64,000 bases of DNA, taken from Peptostreptococcus canis. GTDB taxonomy: Bacteria; Bacillota; Clostridia; Peptostreptococcales; Peptostreptococcaceae. Both the position numbers and the translations under genes were made by a program. The notes below the pieces were generated by a model, which was not told where the DNA came from, did no database searches, and worked only from the letters and a program-made list of their open reading frames with translations. Shown in pieces: positions 8,691 through 19,127 of this stretch. Numbering within the stretch: position 1 is the stretch's first letter; each line of letters begins with the position of its first letter. The DNA lies in the NCBI RefSeq assembly GCF_014229965.1, contig NZ_JABGBW010000005.1:1-64000 (forward strand), given 5' to 3'.

Positions 8691-9314
8691 ATGCCAAAGA
8701 TTAATGTATTAAACGTAACAGGCCAGAATGTTGGTGAAATAGAATTAAATGATTCAATTTTTAATATAGAAGTTAACGAACATGTACTTTATGAAGCTGT
8801 AAAGTGTCAGTTAGCTAATAGAAGACAAGGTACTCAGTCTGCTAAGACTAGAGCGGAAGTTAGAGGTGGCGGAAGAAAGCCATGGAGACAAAAAGGTACT
8901 GGTAGAGCTAGACAAGGTTCTATAAGATCAGTACAGTGGGTAGGCGGTGGAGTTGCATTTGCACCAAAGCCAAGAGATTATAGCTACTCATTACCAAAGA
9001 AAGTTAGAAGACTTGCAATGAAGTCTGCGCTATCTTCAAAGGTACAGGGCAATGAAATAATAGTTTTAGATGCTCTTTCTTTAGACGCTCCAAAGACAAA
9101 GGAAATGGTAAATATATTTAAGAATGTGAACGCAGCTAAGAAGACATTAGTTGTTACTGCTGATAATGATGTTAATGTTGTAAAATCAGTAAGAAACATA
9201 GAAGGAGCTAATGTTTGTCATGTAAGCACGCTAAATGTTTATGACATTTTAAACTGTGATTCATTCATCATAACTACAGACGCAGTTAAGAAAGTGGAGG
9301 AGGTGTACGCGTAA
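8691..9314 (+). CDS. rplD: 50S ribosomal protein L4
   Basis: 207 aa. It includes the extended tunnel loop ([20 protein letters not shown]) that lines the exit tunnel and carries macrolide-resistance positions. Its stop shares one base with the rplW start (TAATG at 9312-9316), which indicates translational coupling. It may be the regulator of the operon leader, as in enterobacteria; that is inference here. Confidence 0.98.
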   Translation: MPKINVLNVTGQNVGEIELNDSIFNIEVNEHVLYEAVKCQLANRRQGTQSAKTRAEVRGGGRKPWRQKGTGRARQGSIRSVQWVGGGVAFAPKPRDYSYSLPKKVRRLAMKSALSSKVQGNEIIVLDALSLDAPKTKEMVNIFKNVNAAKKTLVVTADNDVNVVKSVRNIEGANVCHVSTLNVYDILNCDSFIITTDAVKKVEEVYA

Positions 9315-9604
9315 TGACAAATCCACATGATATAATTATAAAACCGGTCGTTACTGAACAGTCAATGGCTGAAATGGGAAATAAGAAATATACTTTTATT
9401 GTTGCTAAGGATGCAAACAAGACTGAAATAAAGAAAGCAGTTGAAAAGATCTTTGAAGTCGAAGTTGAAAAGGTAAATGTAATGAACTACGATGGAAAGA
9501 CAAAGAGAATGGGAAGAAACGTAGGAAAGACTTCTAGTTTTAAGAAAGCGGTAGTTAAGCTTACTGAAGGAAGTAAGGATATAGAATTCTTCACAGGAAT
9601 GTAA
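9314..9604 (+). CDS. rplW: 50S ribosomal protein L23
   Basis: 96 aa, full length. [11 protein letters not shown] and [16 protein letters not shown] are typical. L23 sits at the tunnel exit and docks trigger factor and SRP. The start overlaps the L4 stop by one base, with GGAGGTG inside the end of rplD. Confidence 0.97.
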   Translation: MTNPHDIIIKPVVTEQSMAEMGNKKYTFIVAKDANKTEIKKAVEKIFEVEVEKVNVMNYDGKTKRMGRNVGKTSSFKKAVVKLTEGSKDIEFFTGM

Positions 9605-9628
9605 TTCGAATTAAGGAGGATATAAATA

Positions 9629-10459
9629 ATGGCTATTAAAAAGTTTAAACCAACTTCTCCTGCCTTAAGACAGATGACAGTTTTAAAGTCAGATGAAATA
9701 ACTTGCAACCAGCCAGAAAAGTCTCTTTTAGTGAATCTAAAAAAGAATGCTGGTAGAAATGTTCATGGTAAAATAACTGTTCGTCATAAAGGTGGCGGAA
9801 ACAAGAGAAAATATAGATTAATAGATTTCAAGAGAAATAAAGATGGTATACCTGCCAAGGTTGCTACAATAGAATACGATCCAAACAGATCTGCAAATAT
9901 AGCACTTCTTCACTATGTAGACGGTGAAAAGAGATATATACTTGCTCCATTAGGACTATCAGTTGGAGACACAGTTATTTCAGGATTAGGGGCAGATATT
10001 AAGCCGGGTAACTGTTTGGAATTAAAGAATATGCCAGTTGGTACATTAGTACACAATATTGAACTTAAAGCCGGAAAGGGTGGACAGTTAGTTAGATCTG
10101 CCGGAGTTTCAGCTCAGTTAATGGCTAAGGAAGGAACAAAAGCACTTCTTAGATTACCATCAGGTGAAATGAGATATGTAAATAACAACTGTAGAGCAAC
10201 AGTCGGACAGGTTGGTAATATCGAATACGGAAATGTAGTAATCGGTAAAGCCGGTAGAAAGAGACACATGGGAATCAGACCTACAGTAAGAGGATCTGTA
10301 ATGAACCCTAATGACCATCCACACGGTGGTGGTGAAGGTAGATCTCCAATTGGTAGACCATCACCAGTAACTCCATGGGGTAAACCAGCTCTAGGATACA
10401 AGACTAGAAAGAAAAAGAAAGCTTCAAATAAGCTAATAGTATCTAGAAGAACTAAGTAA
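9629..10459 (+). CDS. rplB: 50S ribosomal protein L2
   Basis: 276 aa, full length. It has the OB and SH3-like domains and the invariant [18 protein letters not shown] stretch near residue 225, which contains the histidine near the peptidyl-transferase centre. The C-terminus is basic. AAGGAGG precedes the ATG. Confidence 0.98.
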   Translation: MAIKKFKPTSPALRQMTVLKSDEITCNQPEKSLLVNLKKNAGRNVHGKITVRHKGGGNKRKYRLIDFKRNKDGIPAKVATIEYDPNRSANIALLHYVDGEKRYILAPLGLSVGDTVISGLGADIKPGNCLELKNMPVGTLVHNIELKAGKGGQLVRSAGVSAQLMAKEGTKALLRLPSGEMRYVNNNCRATVGQVGNIEYGNVVIGKAGRKRHMGIRPTVRGSVMNPNDHPHGGGEGRSPIGRPSPVTPWGKPALGYKTRKKKKASNKLIVSRRTK

Positions 10460-10492
10460 TTGTTTTAATTCACTCGGGAAGGAGGAACATTA

Positions 10493-10774
10493 ATGTCAAG
10501 ATCAACTAAAAAAGGACCTTTTGTCCATGCAGGATTATTCAAAAAGGTTGAAGCTATGAACGCTAGTGGAAATAAGGAAGTAATAAAGACTTGGTCTAGA
10601 ACTTCTACAATATTCCCTCAGTTCGTTGAGCACACTATAGCAGTTCATGATGGAAGAAGACATATACCAGTATATATCACAGAAGATATGGTTGGACATA
10701 AATTAGGAGAATTCGTACCTACAAGAACTTTTAAAGGTCATAAGGACGATGAAAAATCTTCAAAGAGAAAATAA
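10493..10774 (+). CDS. rpsS: 30S ribosomal protein S19
   Basis: 93 aa. SRSTKKGPF at the start and [11 protein letters not shown] plus MVGHKLGEF near residues 52-75 are conserved S19 motifs. It works with S13 in the 30S head. GGAAGGAGG precedes the start. Confidence 0.98.
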   Translation: MSRSTKKGPFVHAGLFKKVEAMNASGNKEVIKTWSRTSTIFPQFVEHTIAVHDGRRHIPVYITEDMVGHKLGEFVPTRTFKGHKDDEKSSKRK

Positions 10775-10800
10775 TGACAACTGAAAGGAGGACTTTTTAA

Positions 10801-11139
10801 ATGGAAGCAAGAGCTATAGCAAAAACTGTTCGTGTATCATCTAGAAAAGCTGGTCAGATATGCGATTTAGTTAGAGGAAAAGACGTAAAAGAAGCATTAG
10901 CTATACTTAAATTTACGCCTAGATATGCATCTGAAATAGTTGCTAAGGTAATTAAGTCAGCTGCTGCAAATGCTGAAAATAACCATGAAATGGACGCAGA
11001 TAAATTATATATAGCAAAGATAGTTGCTAACCAGGGACCTACAATGAAGAGATTCATGCCTAGAGCACAGGGTAGAGCAACAGCAATTAGAAAGAGAACA
11101 TCTCATATCGAGGTAGTTCTTAAAGAGAGAGAAAACTAA
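10801..11139 (+). CDS. rplV: 50S ribosomal protein L22
   Basis: 112 aa. VRVSSRKAGQICDLVRGK marks the N-terminal domain, and the hairpin loop (MKRFMPRAQGRA) reaches into the exit tunnel. AAAGGAGG precedes the ATG. It lies in the conserved order rpsS-rplV-rpsC. Confidence 0.98.
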   Translation: MEARAIAKTVRVSSRKAGQICDLVRGKDVKEALAILKFTPRYASEIVAKVIKSAAANAENNHEMDADKLYIAKIVANQGPTMKRFMPRAQGRATAIRKRTSHIEVVLKEREN

Positions 11140-11157
11140 TAAGAAGGAGGGACACAA

Positions 11158-11949
11158 ATGGGTCAGAAGGTAAATCCACACGGCTTAAGAGTTGGTGTAA
11201 TTAAAGATTGGGACTCAAGATGGTTCGCTAATGATAGAAAAGAGTTCGGTGAGTTCCTAAAAGAAGATCACGTTTTAAGAACATATCTAAAGAAAGAATT
11301 ATACTCAGCTGGATTAGCTAAGATAGAAATAGAAAGATCGGCTAATAAGATAAAAATGGACTTACATGTTGCAAAACCAGGTGTTGTAATAGGTAAGGGA
11401 GGAGCTGGAATAGAAGCTCTTAAAGCTAAGTTAGAAAAGATGACTAAAAAAACAGTTATCCTTAATATAATTGAAGTAAGAAACATAGATAGAGATGCTC
11501 AGTTAGTAGCAGAAAACATAGCACAGGCAATAGAAAGAAGAATTGCATTTAGAAGAGCTATGAAACAGGCAGTAGGTAGAACTATGAAGTCTGGGGCTAA
11601 AGGTATCAAGGTTAGTGCTTCTGGTAGATTAGGTGGAGCAGAAATGGCTAGAACTGAAGGTTATAGTGAAGGTAATGTGCCACTACATACATTGAGATCC
11701 GATATAGAATACGGTTTTGCAGAAGCAAATACGACTTATGGTAAAATAGGTATTAAAGTTTGGATCTGTAATGGTGAAATACTTCCGGGAAGAAATATTT
11801 CTACTGAAAGAGAAGAAAAGAAAGCAGAAAGAAAGAGCGGAAGAGACAAGAGAAACGGCAGAGGAAACGATAGAAGATCAAGAAATAACGATAGAAGAAA
11901 CAATAATAGAGGTCCTAGAGCTTCAAAAAAAGAAGCAAAACAGGACTAA
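11158..11949 (+). CDS. rpsC: 30S ribosomal protein S3 with long basic tail
   Basis: 263 aa. The KH domain carries [14 protein letters not shown] near residue 76, and the S3 C-terminal domain includes [16 protein letters not shown]. After the core, residues 211-263 form a low-complexity Lys/Arg/Asn-rich tail longer than the ~220-residue family norm in many Firmicutes. S3 lines the mRNA entry tunnel. AAGGAGGG precedes the ATG. Confidence 0.97.
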   Translation: MGQKVNPHGLRVGVIKDWDSRWFANDRKEFGEFLKEDHVLRTYLKKELYSAGLAKIEIERSANKIKMDLHVAKPGVVIGKGGAGIEALKAKLEKMTKKTVILNIIEVRNIDRDAQLVAENIAQAIERRIAFRRAMKQAVGRTMKSGAKGIKVSASGRLGGAEMARTEGYSEGNVPLHTLRSDIEYGFAEANTTYGKIGIKVWICNGEILPGRNISTEREEKKAERKSGRDKRNGRGNDRRSRNNDRRNNNRGPRASKKEAKQD

Positions 11950-11974
11950 TTAGTTCGGAAGGAGGAAGAAACTC

Positions 11975-12403
11975 ATGTTAATGCCAAAGAGAGTAAAGCG
12001 TCGTAGAGTTCATAGAGGAAGCTTAGCTGGTAAGGCAAACAAAGGTAATAAAGTTACTTACGGAGAATTCGGCTTAGTAGCATTAGAACCATCTTGGATA
12101 ACTTCTAACCAGATAGAAGCGGCCAGAATCGCGATGACAAGATATATAAAAAGAGGTGGACAGGTTTGGATTAAAATCTTCCCACATAAACCAATAACAA
12201 GAAAGCCTGCGGAAACTCGTATGGGTGCCGGTAAGGGTTCTCCGGAATATTGGGTAGCAATAGTTAAGCCAGGTAGAGTAATGTTTGAACTAGCTGGTGT
12301 ATCAGAAAGCAAGGCTAGAGAAGCTATGAGACTTGCTGCACACAAATTACCTGTTAAGTGTAAATTTGTTAAGAAAGAAGATTTAGAAAAGGTAGGTGAA
12401 TAG
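11975..12403 (+). CDS. rplP: 50S ribosomal protein L16
   Basis: 142 aa. It starts [17 protein letters not shown] and contains [20 protein letters not shown], both diagnostic. L16 organises the A-site region of 23S rRNA. GGAAGGAGG lies upstream; the second in-frame ATG is two codons later. Confidence 0.98.
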   Translation: MLMPKRVKRRRVHRGSLAGKANKGNKVTYGEFGLVALEPSWITSNQIEAARIAMTRYIKRGGQVWIKIFPHKPITRKPAETRMGAGKGSPEYWVAIVKPGRVMFELAGVSESKAREAMRLAAHKLPVKCKFVKKEDLEKVGE

Positions 12404-12404
12404 G

Positions 12405-12608
12405 ATGAAAGCTAAAGAATTAAGAAATTTAACATCAGAAGAACTAGTTTCAAAATTAGACGAATTCAAAAGTGAATTATTTAGCTTAAGATTCCAATTA
12501 GCTACTGGTCAGTTACAGAATACAGCTAGAATTAAGACTGTAAAAAGAGACATAGCAAAGGTTAAAACTGTTCTTGCAGAGAGAAAGTTAAACGAAGCTA
12601 GAGCTTAA
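12405..12608 (+). CDS. rpmC: 50S ribosomal protein L29
   Basis: 67 aa. Start taken at ATG 12405; a GTG three codons earlier lies inside the end of rplP and is less likely. [18 protein letters not shown] and [14 protein letters not shown] are typical of this two-helix protein at the tunnel exit. It follows the rplP stop by one base, so it is probably translationally coupled. Confidence 0.96.
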   Translation: MKAKELRNLTSEELVSKLDEFKSELFSLRFQLATGQLQNTARIKTVKRDIAKVKTVLAERKLNEARA

Positions 12609-12634
12609 TATTGGAAGAAGGAGGCTTTATAGAC

Positions 12635-12889
12635 ATGGAAAGAAACAGAAGAAAAGTTAGAGTTGGCCGTGTTGTAAGTGATAAGATGGATAAAACTATA
12701 GTTGTTGCTTGCGAAGATTTCGTAAAACATCCATTATACAACAAGCGTGTTAAAAGAACTAAGAAATACAAAGCTCATGATGAAAACAACATTTGTAACA
12801 TTGGAGATAGAGTAAGAATAATGGAAACTAGACCTTTATCTAAGGATAAGAGATTCAGACTAGTTGAGATAGTAGAAAAGGTTAAATAG
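12635..12889 (+). CDS. rpsQ: 30S ribosomal protein S17
   Basis: 84 aa. Start taken at ATG 12635, with GAAGGAGG at 12617-12624; the frame is open 8 codons further, but the site lies inside that extension. [19 protein letters not shown] is the S17 OB-fold signature. It is a primary 16S rRNA binder. Confidence 0.96.
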   Translation: MERNRRKVRVGRVVSDKMDKTIVVACEDFVKHPLYNKRVKRTKKYKAHDENNICNIGDRVRIMETRPLSKDKRFRLVEIVEKVK

Positions 12890-12911
12890 TTTACAAGAAG
12901 GAGGAATTGCG

Positions 12912-13280
12912 ATGATACAGCAGGAAACACGTTTAAAAGTAGCTGATAATTCAGGTGCTAAAGAACTTTTATGCATACGTGTTCTTGGCGGAACTAGAAG
13001 AAAGTACGCCAATGTAGGTGACGTAATAGTTGCAACAGTTAAAAGCGCAACACCAGGTGGAGTTGTAAAAAAAGGTAAAGTAGTAAAAGCTGTTGTAGTT
13101 AGAAGCAAGCAGGGAATGAGACGTAACGATGGTAGCTATATTTCATTTGATGAAAATGCTGCGGTTATTATAAAGGACGATAAGACACCGGTAGGTACTC
13201 GTATATTTGGACCTGTTGCGAGAGAGTTAAGAGACCATGATTACATGAAGATAGTTTCTCTTGCTCCAGAAGTACTATAA
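12912..13280 (+). CDS. rplN: 50S ribosomal protein L14
   Basis: 122 aa, full length. [19 protein letters not shown] and [12 protein letters not shown] are invariant features. L14 is at the subunit interface and binds the silencing factor RsfS. GAAGGAGG precedes the ATG. Confidence 0.98.
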   Translation: MIQQETRLKVADNSGAKELLCIRVLGGTRRKYANVGDVIVATVKSATPGGVVKKGKVVKAVVVRSKQGMRRNDGSYISFDENAAVIIKDDKTPVGTRIFGPVARELRDHDYMKIVSLAPEVL

Positions 13281-13302
13281 TTAGAGGAGGTGCAATAGAT
13301 CA

Positions 13303-13611
13303 ATGATGCGTGTAAAGAAAGGCGATACTGTAGTAGTTATATCTGGTAAAGATAAAGGTAAAAAAGGTTTAGTTCTTAATGTAGATAGTAAAAAAGAAAG
13401 AGTTTTAGTTGAAGGTATCAACATAGTAACTAAACACAATAAACCATCTGCTACTAACCCACAAGGTGGTATAACAACAAAAGAAGCTCCTATTCATATA
13501 TCAAATGTAATGCCATTTGATCCGGAAACTGGAAAAGGTGTTAGAGTTAGATATGAAGTTAAAGATGGAAAGAAAGTAAGAGTATCAGCTAAGAGCGGTA
13601 AAGAATTATAG
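13303..13611 (+). CDS. rplX: 50S ribosomal protein L24
   Basis: 102 aa. The KOW motif [19 protein letters not shown] is at the N-terminus. L24 starts 50S assembly. Tandem ATG codons (13303, 13306) follow AGAGGAGG, and either could be used. The C-terminal half has the usual [16 protein letters not shown]. Confidence 0.97.
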   Translation: MMRVKKGDTVVVISGKDKGKKGLVLNVDSKKERVLVEGINIVTKHNKPSATNPQGGITTKEAPIHISNVMPFDPETGKGVRVRYEVKDGKKVRVSAKSGKEL

Positions 13612-13636
13612 AAAATAATCGAAAGGAGGGAATAGA

Positions 13637-14179
13637 ATGGCTTCAAGATTACAAGAAAAGTATAACAAGGAAGTAGCTCCAGCATTAATGGAGAAGTTTG
13701 GATATAAAAATATTATGGAATTACCAAAGCTTGAAAAGATAGTAATCAACATGGGTGCTGGTGATTCAAAGGACAACGCTAAGGCTTTAGAAAAAGCTGT
13801 TGAAGAATTAGAAATAATTTCAGGACAGAAACCGATAATAACTAGAGCTAAAAAATCAGTTGCCAATTTCAAGTTAAGAGAAGGAATGCCAATAGGTACT
13901 AAAGTTACTTTAAGAGGTGACAAGATGTACTATTTTATGGATAAATTAGTTTCAGTATCTCTACCAAGAGTTAGAGACTTTAGAGGTGTTAACCCTAATT
14001 CATTTGATGGAAGAGGTAACTATACTCTAGGAGTTAAGGAACAACTTATCTTCCCGGAAATCGAATACGATAAGGTTGACAAGGTAAGAGGTATGGATAT
14101 TATCTTCGTGACAAGTGCTAAGACTGACGAAGAAGCTCGTGAACTAATTAAATTATTAGGAATGCCATTTTCTAAGTAG
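13637..14179 (+). CDS. rplE: 50S ribosomal protein L5
   Basis: 180 aa, full length. [18 protein letters not shown] near the start and [20 protein letters not shown] near residue 115 are diagnostic. L5 binds 5S rRNA in the central protuberance. AAAGGAGGG precedes the ATG. Confidence 0.98.
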   Translation: MASRLQEKYNKEVAPALMEKFGYKNIMELPKLEKIVINMGAGDSKDNAKALEKAVEELEIISGQKPIITRAKKSVANFKLREGMPIGTKVTLRGDKMYYFMDKLVSVSLPRVRDFRGVNPNSFDGRGNYTLGVKEQLIFPEIEYDKVDKVRGMDIIFVTSAKTDEEARELIKLLGMPFSK

Positions 14180-14196
14180 GTAAAGGAGGGATTCAC

Positions 14197-14382
14197 GTGG
14201 CGAGAAAAGCAATGGTTGTTAAACAACAGAGAAAACAGAAATATAAAACTAGAGAATATACAAGATGTTCAATATGTGGTAGACCGCATTCAGTTCTAAA
14301 AGATTTCGGTGTTTGCCGTATATGTTTTAGAGAATTGGCATATAAGGGTGTAATACCTGGTGTCAGAAAATCAAGTTGGTAA
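14197..14382 (+). CDS. rpsN: 30S ribosomal protein S14, zinc-binding type
   Basis: 61 aa, the short type Z form. Two CxxC pairs (CSICG and CRICF, about residues 24-43) bind zinc. The start codon is GTG behind AAAGGAGGG. The zinc-free long form is not seen in this window. Confidence 0.97.
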   Translation: MARKAMVVKQQRKQKYKTREYTRCSICGRPHSVLKDFGVCRICFRELAYKGVIPGVRKSSW

Positions 14383-14412
14383 GATAGATACAATCGGAAG
14401 GAGGATTTAAAT

Positions 14413-14811
14413 ATGACAATGACAGATCCAATCGCAGATATGCTTACGAGAATAAGAAATGCTAACTCAGTAAAGCATGAAACTGTTGATGTTCCGGCTT
14501 CTAATATAAAGAAAGAAATCGCTAGAATACTTCTTGAAGAAGGATTTATAAGAGGTTACGATGTAATAGAAGATGGAAAGCAAGGAATAATAAGAATACA
14601 GCTTAAATATGGACAAACAGGTGAAAGAGTAATCTCTGGATTAAAGAGAATATCTAAGCCGGGAATGAGAGTATATGCAGCTGCAGTTGATGTACCAAAA
14701 GTATTAAATGGATTAGGTATTGCAATGATATCTACATCAAATGGTATATTAACAGATAAGCAGGCAAGACAAAATAACGTTGGTGGAGAAGTAATCTGCT
14801 ACGTTTGGTAA
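14413..14811 (+). CDS. rpsH: 30S ribosomal protein S8
   Basis: 132 aa. [18 protein letters not shown] at the start and [20 protein letters not shown] at the end are invariant. S8 binds central-domain 16S rRNA and in enterobacteria represses the spc operon. GGAAGGAGG precedes the start. Confidence 0.98.
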   Translation: MTMTDPIADMLTRIRNANSVKHETVDVPASNIKKEIARILLEEGFIRGYDVIEDGKQGIIRIQLKYGQTGERVISGLKRISKPGMRVYAAAVDVPKVLNGLGIAMISTSNGILTDKQARQNNVGGEVICYVW

Positions 14812-14840
14812 GATTTCTTTGATGTAAGGAGGTGTAATGA

Positions 14841-15383
14841 ATGTCAAGAATAGGTGTAAAGCCAATAGAAATTCCAGCAGGTGTTGAAGTTACAATTGCT
14901 GAGGGTAATGTAGTAACTGTAAAAGGACCAAAAGGAACATTATCAAATAGTTTTAACCCGGAAATGATAATAGAAAAGGAAGAAAACACTGTAGTAGTTA
15001 AGAGACCTACTGAAAATAAGAAACATAAGAGTCTTCATGGTTTGACTAGAACACTTATAAATAACATGGTTGTAGGTGTATCTGAAGGTTTTGAAAAGAA
15101 ACTAGAAGTGAAGGGCGTTGGTTATAGATGTGCTAAACAAGGTAAATCATTAGTAATGAACTTAGGTTTTTCTCATCCGGTTGAAATGGAAGATCCGGAA
15201 GGTATCACTACTGAAGTTCCAAATCAGTCAGAAATTATAGTAAAGGGAATAGACAAGCAGGTGGTAGGTAACTATGCATCTAAGATTAGAGCTTGGAGAA
15301 AACCTGAACCATACAAAGGTAAGGGAATTAAGTATTCTGATGAACGTATTGTTCGTAAGGAAGGTAAGACTGGTAAGAAATAA
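14841..15383 (+). CDS. rplF: 50S ribosomal protein L6
   Basis: 180 aa with two repeated L6 domains. [17 protein letters not shown] opens the protein, and the C-terminal [11 protein letters not shown] is typical. L6 lies near the sarcin-ricin loop. AAGGAGGTG precedes the ATG. Confidence 0.98.
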   Translation: MSRIGVKPIEIPAGVEVTIAEGNVVTVKGPKGTLSNSFNPEMIIEKEENTVVVKRPTENKKHKSLHGLTRTLINNMVVGVSEGFEKKLEVKGVGYRCAKQGKSLVMNLGFSHPVEMEDPEGITTEVPNQSEIIVKGIDKQVVGNYASKIRAWRKPEPYKGKGIKYSDERIVRKEGKTGKK

Positions 15384-15407
15384 TAATTAACGAAAGGAGT
15401 GAGAACT

Positions 15408-15776
15408 TTGTTCAAGAAAATAGATAAGAACGCAAACAGAGTTGCTAGACATAAGAGAGTAAGAAAAAAAGTTGTAGGAACTGCTGAAAGACCAAGACTT
15501 TGTGTATTTAGAAGTTCTAAGAATATATACGCTCAGTTAATAGACGATACAAACAGAGTAACACTTGCTGCTGCTTCTTCATTGGATGAGGCTGTAAAAG
15601 GTGCTGTATCATATACAGGAAACAAAGAGGCTGCTAGAAAAGTTGGAGAATTAGTAGCTAAAAGAGCCGCTGAAAAGGGTATAACAGAAGTTGTATTTGA
15701 TAGAGGCGGATATATTTATCATGGTAGAGTTTTAGAGCTGGCTGAAGGCGCGAGAGAAGCTGGACTTAAATTCTAA
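15408..15776 (+). CDS. rplR: 50S ribosomal protein L18
   Basis: 122 aa. Start taken at TTG 15408, 8 bases after AAAGGAG; the GTG at 15399 overlaps that site. [20 protein letters not shown] and [19 protein letters not shown] are diagnostic. L18 binds 5S rRNA with L5. Confidence 0.96.
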   Translation: MFKKIDKNANRVARHKRVRKKVVGTAERPRLCVFRSSKNIYAQLIDDTNRVTLAAASSLDEAVKGAVSYTGNKEAARKVGELVAKRAAEKGITEVVFDRGGYIYHGRVLELAEGAREAGLKF

Positions 15777-15796
15777 TTTATTGAAGGAGGAATAAT

Positions 15797-16306
15797 ATGC
15801 TACATAGTAAACCTATAGATGCGACTCAATTCGATTTAGAAGAAAGAGTTATAGAAGTTAGACGTGTAACTAAGGTTGTAAAGGGTGGTAGAAACTTTAG
15901 ATTTGCAGCTTTAGTAGTAGTTGGTGACGGTAATGGACACGTTGGTATAGGATCAGGAAAAGCAATGGAAGTTCCGGATGCTATAAGAAAAGCAGTGGAA
16001 GATGCTAAGAAGAATTTAATAGTTGTGCCAAGAGTTGGAACTACTATACCTCATCAGGTTGTAGGACACTTTGGAGCTGGTAAGATTCTTATAATGCCTG
16101 CTAAGGAAGGTACTGGAGTTCTTGCTGGTGGTCCTGTCAGAGCCGTACTTGAATTAGCCGGGGTAATGGACGTTAGAGCTAAATCTACTGGTTCAAATAA
16201 TCCAAGAAACATGGTTAATGCAACTATGGAAGGACTAAGAGATCTTAAAACTGCAGAATCAATTGCTAGATTAAGAGGTAAAAAAGTAGAGGAACTACTT
16301 GGATAA
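15797..16306 (+). CDS. rpsE: 30S ribosomal protein S5
   Basis: 169 aa. The S5 double-stranded-RNA-type domain ([20 protein letters not shown]) and the C-terminal domain ([16 protein letters not shown]) are complete. S5 contributes to decoding fidelity. GAAGGAGG precedes the ATG. Confidence 0.98.
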   Translation: MLHSKPIDATQFDLEERVIEVRRVTKVVKGGRNFRFAALVVVGDGNGHVGIGSGKAMEVPDAIRKAVEDAKKNLIVVPRVGTTIPHQVVGHFGAGKILIMPAKEGTGVLAGGPVRAVLELAGVMDVRAKSTGSNNPRNMVNATMEGLRDLKTAESIARLRGKKVEELLG

Positions 16307-16324
16307 TAAATAGGAGGTTTCAAA

Positions 16325-16510
16325 ATGTCTAAAATACAGATAAAGCTAGTTAGAAGCGTTATAGGAACTAATCCTAATCAGAGAAAAAACATAGAAGCTT
16401 TAGGTCTTAAGAAGAGAGAAGCTGTTGTAATTAAAGAAGATAACGCTCAGATTAGAGGAATGATTAACAAGGTAAGTCATCTTGTTGAAGTAACTGAGAT
16501 AGCAGAATAA
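16325..16510 (+). CDS. rpmD: 50S ribosomal protein L30
   Basis: 61 aa, standard length. [20 protein letters not shown] and [11 protein letters not shown] fit L30. It lies between rpsE and rplO as in all complete spc operons. Confidence 0.97.
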   Translation: MSKIQIKLVRSVIGTNPNQRKNIEALGLKKREAVVIKEDNAQIRGMINKVSHLVEVTEIAE

Positions 16511-16542
16511 TAAAATCATAATAGAGAAGGAGGTGCAACAAA

Positions 16543-16986
16543 ATGAAGTTACATGAGTTAAAACCTGCCAAAGGTGCTGTAAAAGGAAAAAGAAGATTAG
16601 GTAGAGGTACTGCTACTGGTCAGGGTAAGACATCTGGTCGTGGACAGAAAGGTCAGTGGTCAAGATCTGGTGGTGGAGTAAGAATAGGTTTTGAAGGTGG
16701 ACAGATGCCACTTGCAAGAAGACTACCTAAGAGAGGATTTAACAATATATTCAAGAAAGTTTATTCAGAAGTTAATGTTGAAACTCTTAATAAATTTGAA
16801 GCTGGAACAGTAATAGATGCTCAGCTTTTAAAGGACACTAAGACTATATCTAAAATTGAAAAGGACGGACTTAAGATTTTAGGGAATGGTAACTTAGAGA
16901 AGGCTTTAACGGTTAAAGCTGCTAAATTTACTGCATCTGCTAGAGAAAAGATAACAAACGCTGGCGGAAATGTAGAAGAGGTTTAA
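16543..16986 (+). CDS. rplO: 50S ribosomal protein L15
   Basis: 147 aa. The N-terminal glycine/basic tail ([20 protein letters not shown]) and [17 protein letters not shown] are diagnostic. It is followed by secY after 29 bases. Confidence 0.98.
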   Translation: MKLHELKPAKGAVKGKRRLGRGTATGQGKTSGRGQKGQWSRSGGGVRIGFEGGQMPLARRLPKRGFNNIFKKVYSEVNVETLNKFEAGTVIDAQLLKDTKTISKIEKDGLKILGNGNLEKALTVKAAKFTASAREKITNAGGNVEEV

Positions 16987-17015
16987 TCACTATTGATTGA
17001 AAGAGGTGATTAATT

Positions 17016-18284
17016 TTGATAGAAAAAATAAAACAAGCATTTAAAGTAAAAGAAATAAGAAAAAAGTTAATATATACTTTTATGATAGTTGTAATATTTA
17101 GATTAGGTACAACAATTCCAGTTCCTGGAATTGATACATCAATAATCAAAAATATGGTTGAAAAAAATTCATTACTTGGATTATATAATATGTTTTCTGG
17201 GGGTGCATTTAGTAATTTCACCGTATTTGCATTGGGTATAGGACCTTATATTACAGCATCGATTATAATTCAGCTTCTAACAGCTGGTTTTGAAAGTTTA
17301 AAAGAACTGCAAAAGTCAGGTGAAGAAGGTAAAAAGAAGATAAGTCAATATACTAGATTTACTGCATTAGCACTTGCTATTATTCAGGCTGTTGGTATAA
17401 CTCTTGGAATAGTAAGAAGTGCATTGAGGGTAAATAGCTCATTCTTTATTTTAACTGTAATCATAACTTTGGTTGCGGGAAGTATGATTGTAATGTGGCT
17501 AGGAGATAGAATTACTGAAAAGGGGCTTGGAAATGGTAGTTCAGTAATTATATTCATAGGTATAATTTCAAGATTACCTGTAGATATAATAGCTATACAT
17601 CAAAGAGCTTCAATAGGTCTTTTAAAATGGCCTGCAATAGTTTCTGTTGTTATAGTAATGCTTATAACTATAATAGGGGTAACATTTATAAACGAATCTA
17701 CTAGAAAAATACCTGTTCAGTATGCAAAAAGAGTAGTAGGAAGAAAAATGTATGGTGGAGAAAGTTCTCATATACCAATGAAGGTTAATCAGTCAGGGGT
17801 TATGCCAATTATCTTTGCTAGTTCAATATTAGCTCTTCCACAGACGATAGCTCTACTTGGCGGACCAAAGATTCAGCAAGCAGTTAATTCGTTTTTTGAC
17901 TTAGCGACAAATAAAGGTTTCTGGACATATAGATTATTGGAAATAGTGCTTATTATTGCTTTTTCGTATTTTTATAATACAATATCTTTTAACACTGAAG
18001 ATATTTCTAAAAATATGAAAAACAGTGGTGGTTTTATACCGGGAATAAGACCAGGTACTCCGACTGAAAACTACTTAAATGGTATACTATCTAAGTTAAC
18101 AATAGTTGGAGCTGCATTCCTAGGAATAATGGCATTGATTCCGGCACTTATTACTCACTATATGAAAGTACCAGTTAACTTTGGTGGTACATCACTGCTA
18201 ATCGTTGTAGGTGTTGCATTAGAACTTAAGAGACAGTTGGAATCGAATCTTGTAATGAAGAATTATCAAGGTTTCTTAAAATAA
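17016..18284 (+). CDS. secY: Protein translocase subunit SecY
   Basis: 422 aa with about ten membrane helices; this is the channel of the Sec translocon. The start is TTG at 17016, behind AAAGAGGTGAT. Helix 2 region FSGGAFSNFTVFALGIGPYI and the C-terminal GTSLLIVVGVALELKRQLES are characteristic. Its partner secE is at 51553; secG is not in the window. Confidence 0.97.
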   Translation: MIEKIKQAFKVKEIRKKLIYTFMIVVIFRLGTTIPVPGIDTSIIKNMVEKNSLLGLYNMFSGGAFSNFTVFALGIGPYITASIIIQLLTAGFESLKELQKSGEEGKKKISQYTRFTALALAIIQAVGITLGIVRSALRVNSSFFILTVIITLVAGSMIVMWLGDRITEKGLGNGSSVIIFIGIISRLPVDIIAIHQRASIGLLKWPAIVSVVIVMLITIIGVTFINESTRKIPVQYAKRVVGRKMYGGESSHIPMKVNQSGVMPIIFASSILALPQTIALLGGPKIQQAVNSFFDLATNKGFWTYRLLEIVLIIAFSYFYNTISFNTEDISKNMKNSGGFIPGIRPGTPTENYLNGILSKLTIVGAAFLGIMALIPALITHYMKVPVNFGGTSLLIVVGVALELKRQLESNLVMKNYQGFLK

Positions 18285-18301
18285 TTTTGGAGATGATAAA
18301 T

Positions 18302-18943
18302 ATGAAAATAATATTACTTGGACCTCCTGGTGCAGGGAAGGGTACTCAGGCTGCTAATATAGTTGAAAGCTATAAGATACCACACATCTCAACAGGAGAT
18401 ATATTTAGAAAAAACATCAAAGAAGGAACAGAGCTAGGTAAGAAAGCTCAAGAATATATGAATCAAGGTAAACTTGTTCCAGACGAACTTACTTGCGGTC
18501 TAGTAGCTTCAAGATTGTCTGAGGAAGATTGTAAAGATGGTTTTATGTTGGATGGTTTCCCAAGAAATATATTCCAGGCAGAATATTTAGATAAGTTTTT
18601 AAGCGAGAACGGAATTGCTCTAGATACAGTGGTAAATATAGAAGTGGACTCTAAATTATTAGTTGATAGGGCTTGTGGTAGAAGAATTTGCAAAACTTGT
18701 GGTGCAACGTTCCACATAGAATTCAATCCAAGTAAGAAAGAAGGAATTTGTGACGTTTGTGATTCAAATCTTACTCAAAGACCGGATGACAATGAAGAAA
18801 CAGTTTCTCAGAGAATACAAGTTTATTTATCTGAAACAAAACCACTTGTTGAATACTATACCGAAAAAGGTATAATAGCAAATATAAATGGCGATCAGGA
18901 TATAAAAAAGGTTTTTGAAGATATTAAAGCTGCATTAGCTTAG
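18302..18943 (+). CDS. adk: Adenylate kinase, zinc-lid type
   Basis: 213 aa. Start taken at ATG 18302 behind TTTGGAGATGAT; a TTG five codons earlier overlaps that site. It catalyses ATP + AMP = 2 ADP. The P-loop GPPGAGKGT and DGFPRN are present. The lid has a four-cysteine zinc site (C-K-T-C near residue 130, C-D-V-C near 150). The usual next gene, map, is absent; a 184-base non-coding stretch follows. Confidence 0.97.
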   Translation: MKIILLGPPGAGKGTQAANIVESYKIPHISTGDIFRKNIKEGTELGKKAQEYMNQGKLVPDELTCGLVASRLSEEDCKDGFMLDGFPRNIFQAEYLDKFLSENGIALDTVVNIEVDSKLLVDRACGRRICKTCGATFHIEFNPSKKEGICDVCDSNLTQRPDDNEETVSQRIQVYLSETKPLVEYYTEKGIIANINGDQDIKKVFEDIKAALA

Positions 18944-19127
18944 TTAAAACCAAAAAGCTCTTAGATAAGGCATTTAACCACCCATCGCAAAAGGACAGAG
19001 GAAACTAAGGTAGGCCCCTGTTTGAAGACGAAAGGGCTGTTATGAAAGTAACTTTGTAAGCTTTTGTAACAAAATTCCGAGAGTATTTATAGATAGCTTC
19101 ACTAACCACATATAAGGAGGGGATTGT
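18944..19127 (+). ncRNA. Possible structured RNA / leader between adk and the KOW gene
   Basis: 184 bases without an ORF sit inside a tightly packed operon. Candidate helices: GTTAT-GAAA-GTAAC (19039-19052, GAAA tetraloop), a 5-bp helix around CCTGTTTGAAGACGAAA (about 19012-19037), and TCTTAG/CTAAGG (18959-18964 with 19005-19010). The unusual purine-rich, GC-richer segment 18990-19040 stands out from the AT-rich background. No known riboswitch consensus fits by eye. Confidence 0.35.

Noticed and set aside
18990-19040. GAGGAAAC resembling the GAGGAAA box of RNase P RNA, or a hammerhead-like CGAAA
   Set aside because: The region is far too short for RNase P, the rest of the conserved blocks is absent, and there is no CUGAUGA partner for a hammerhead.
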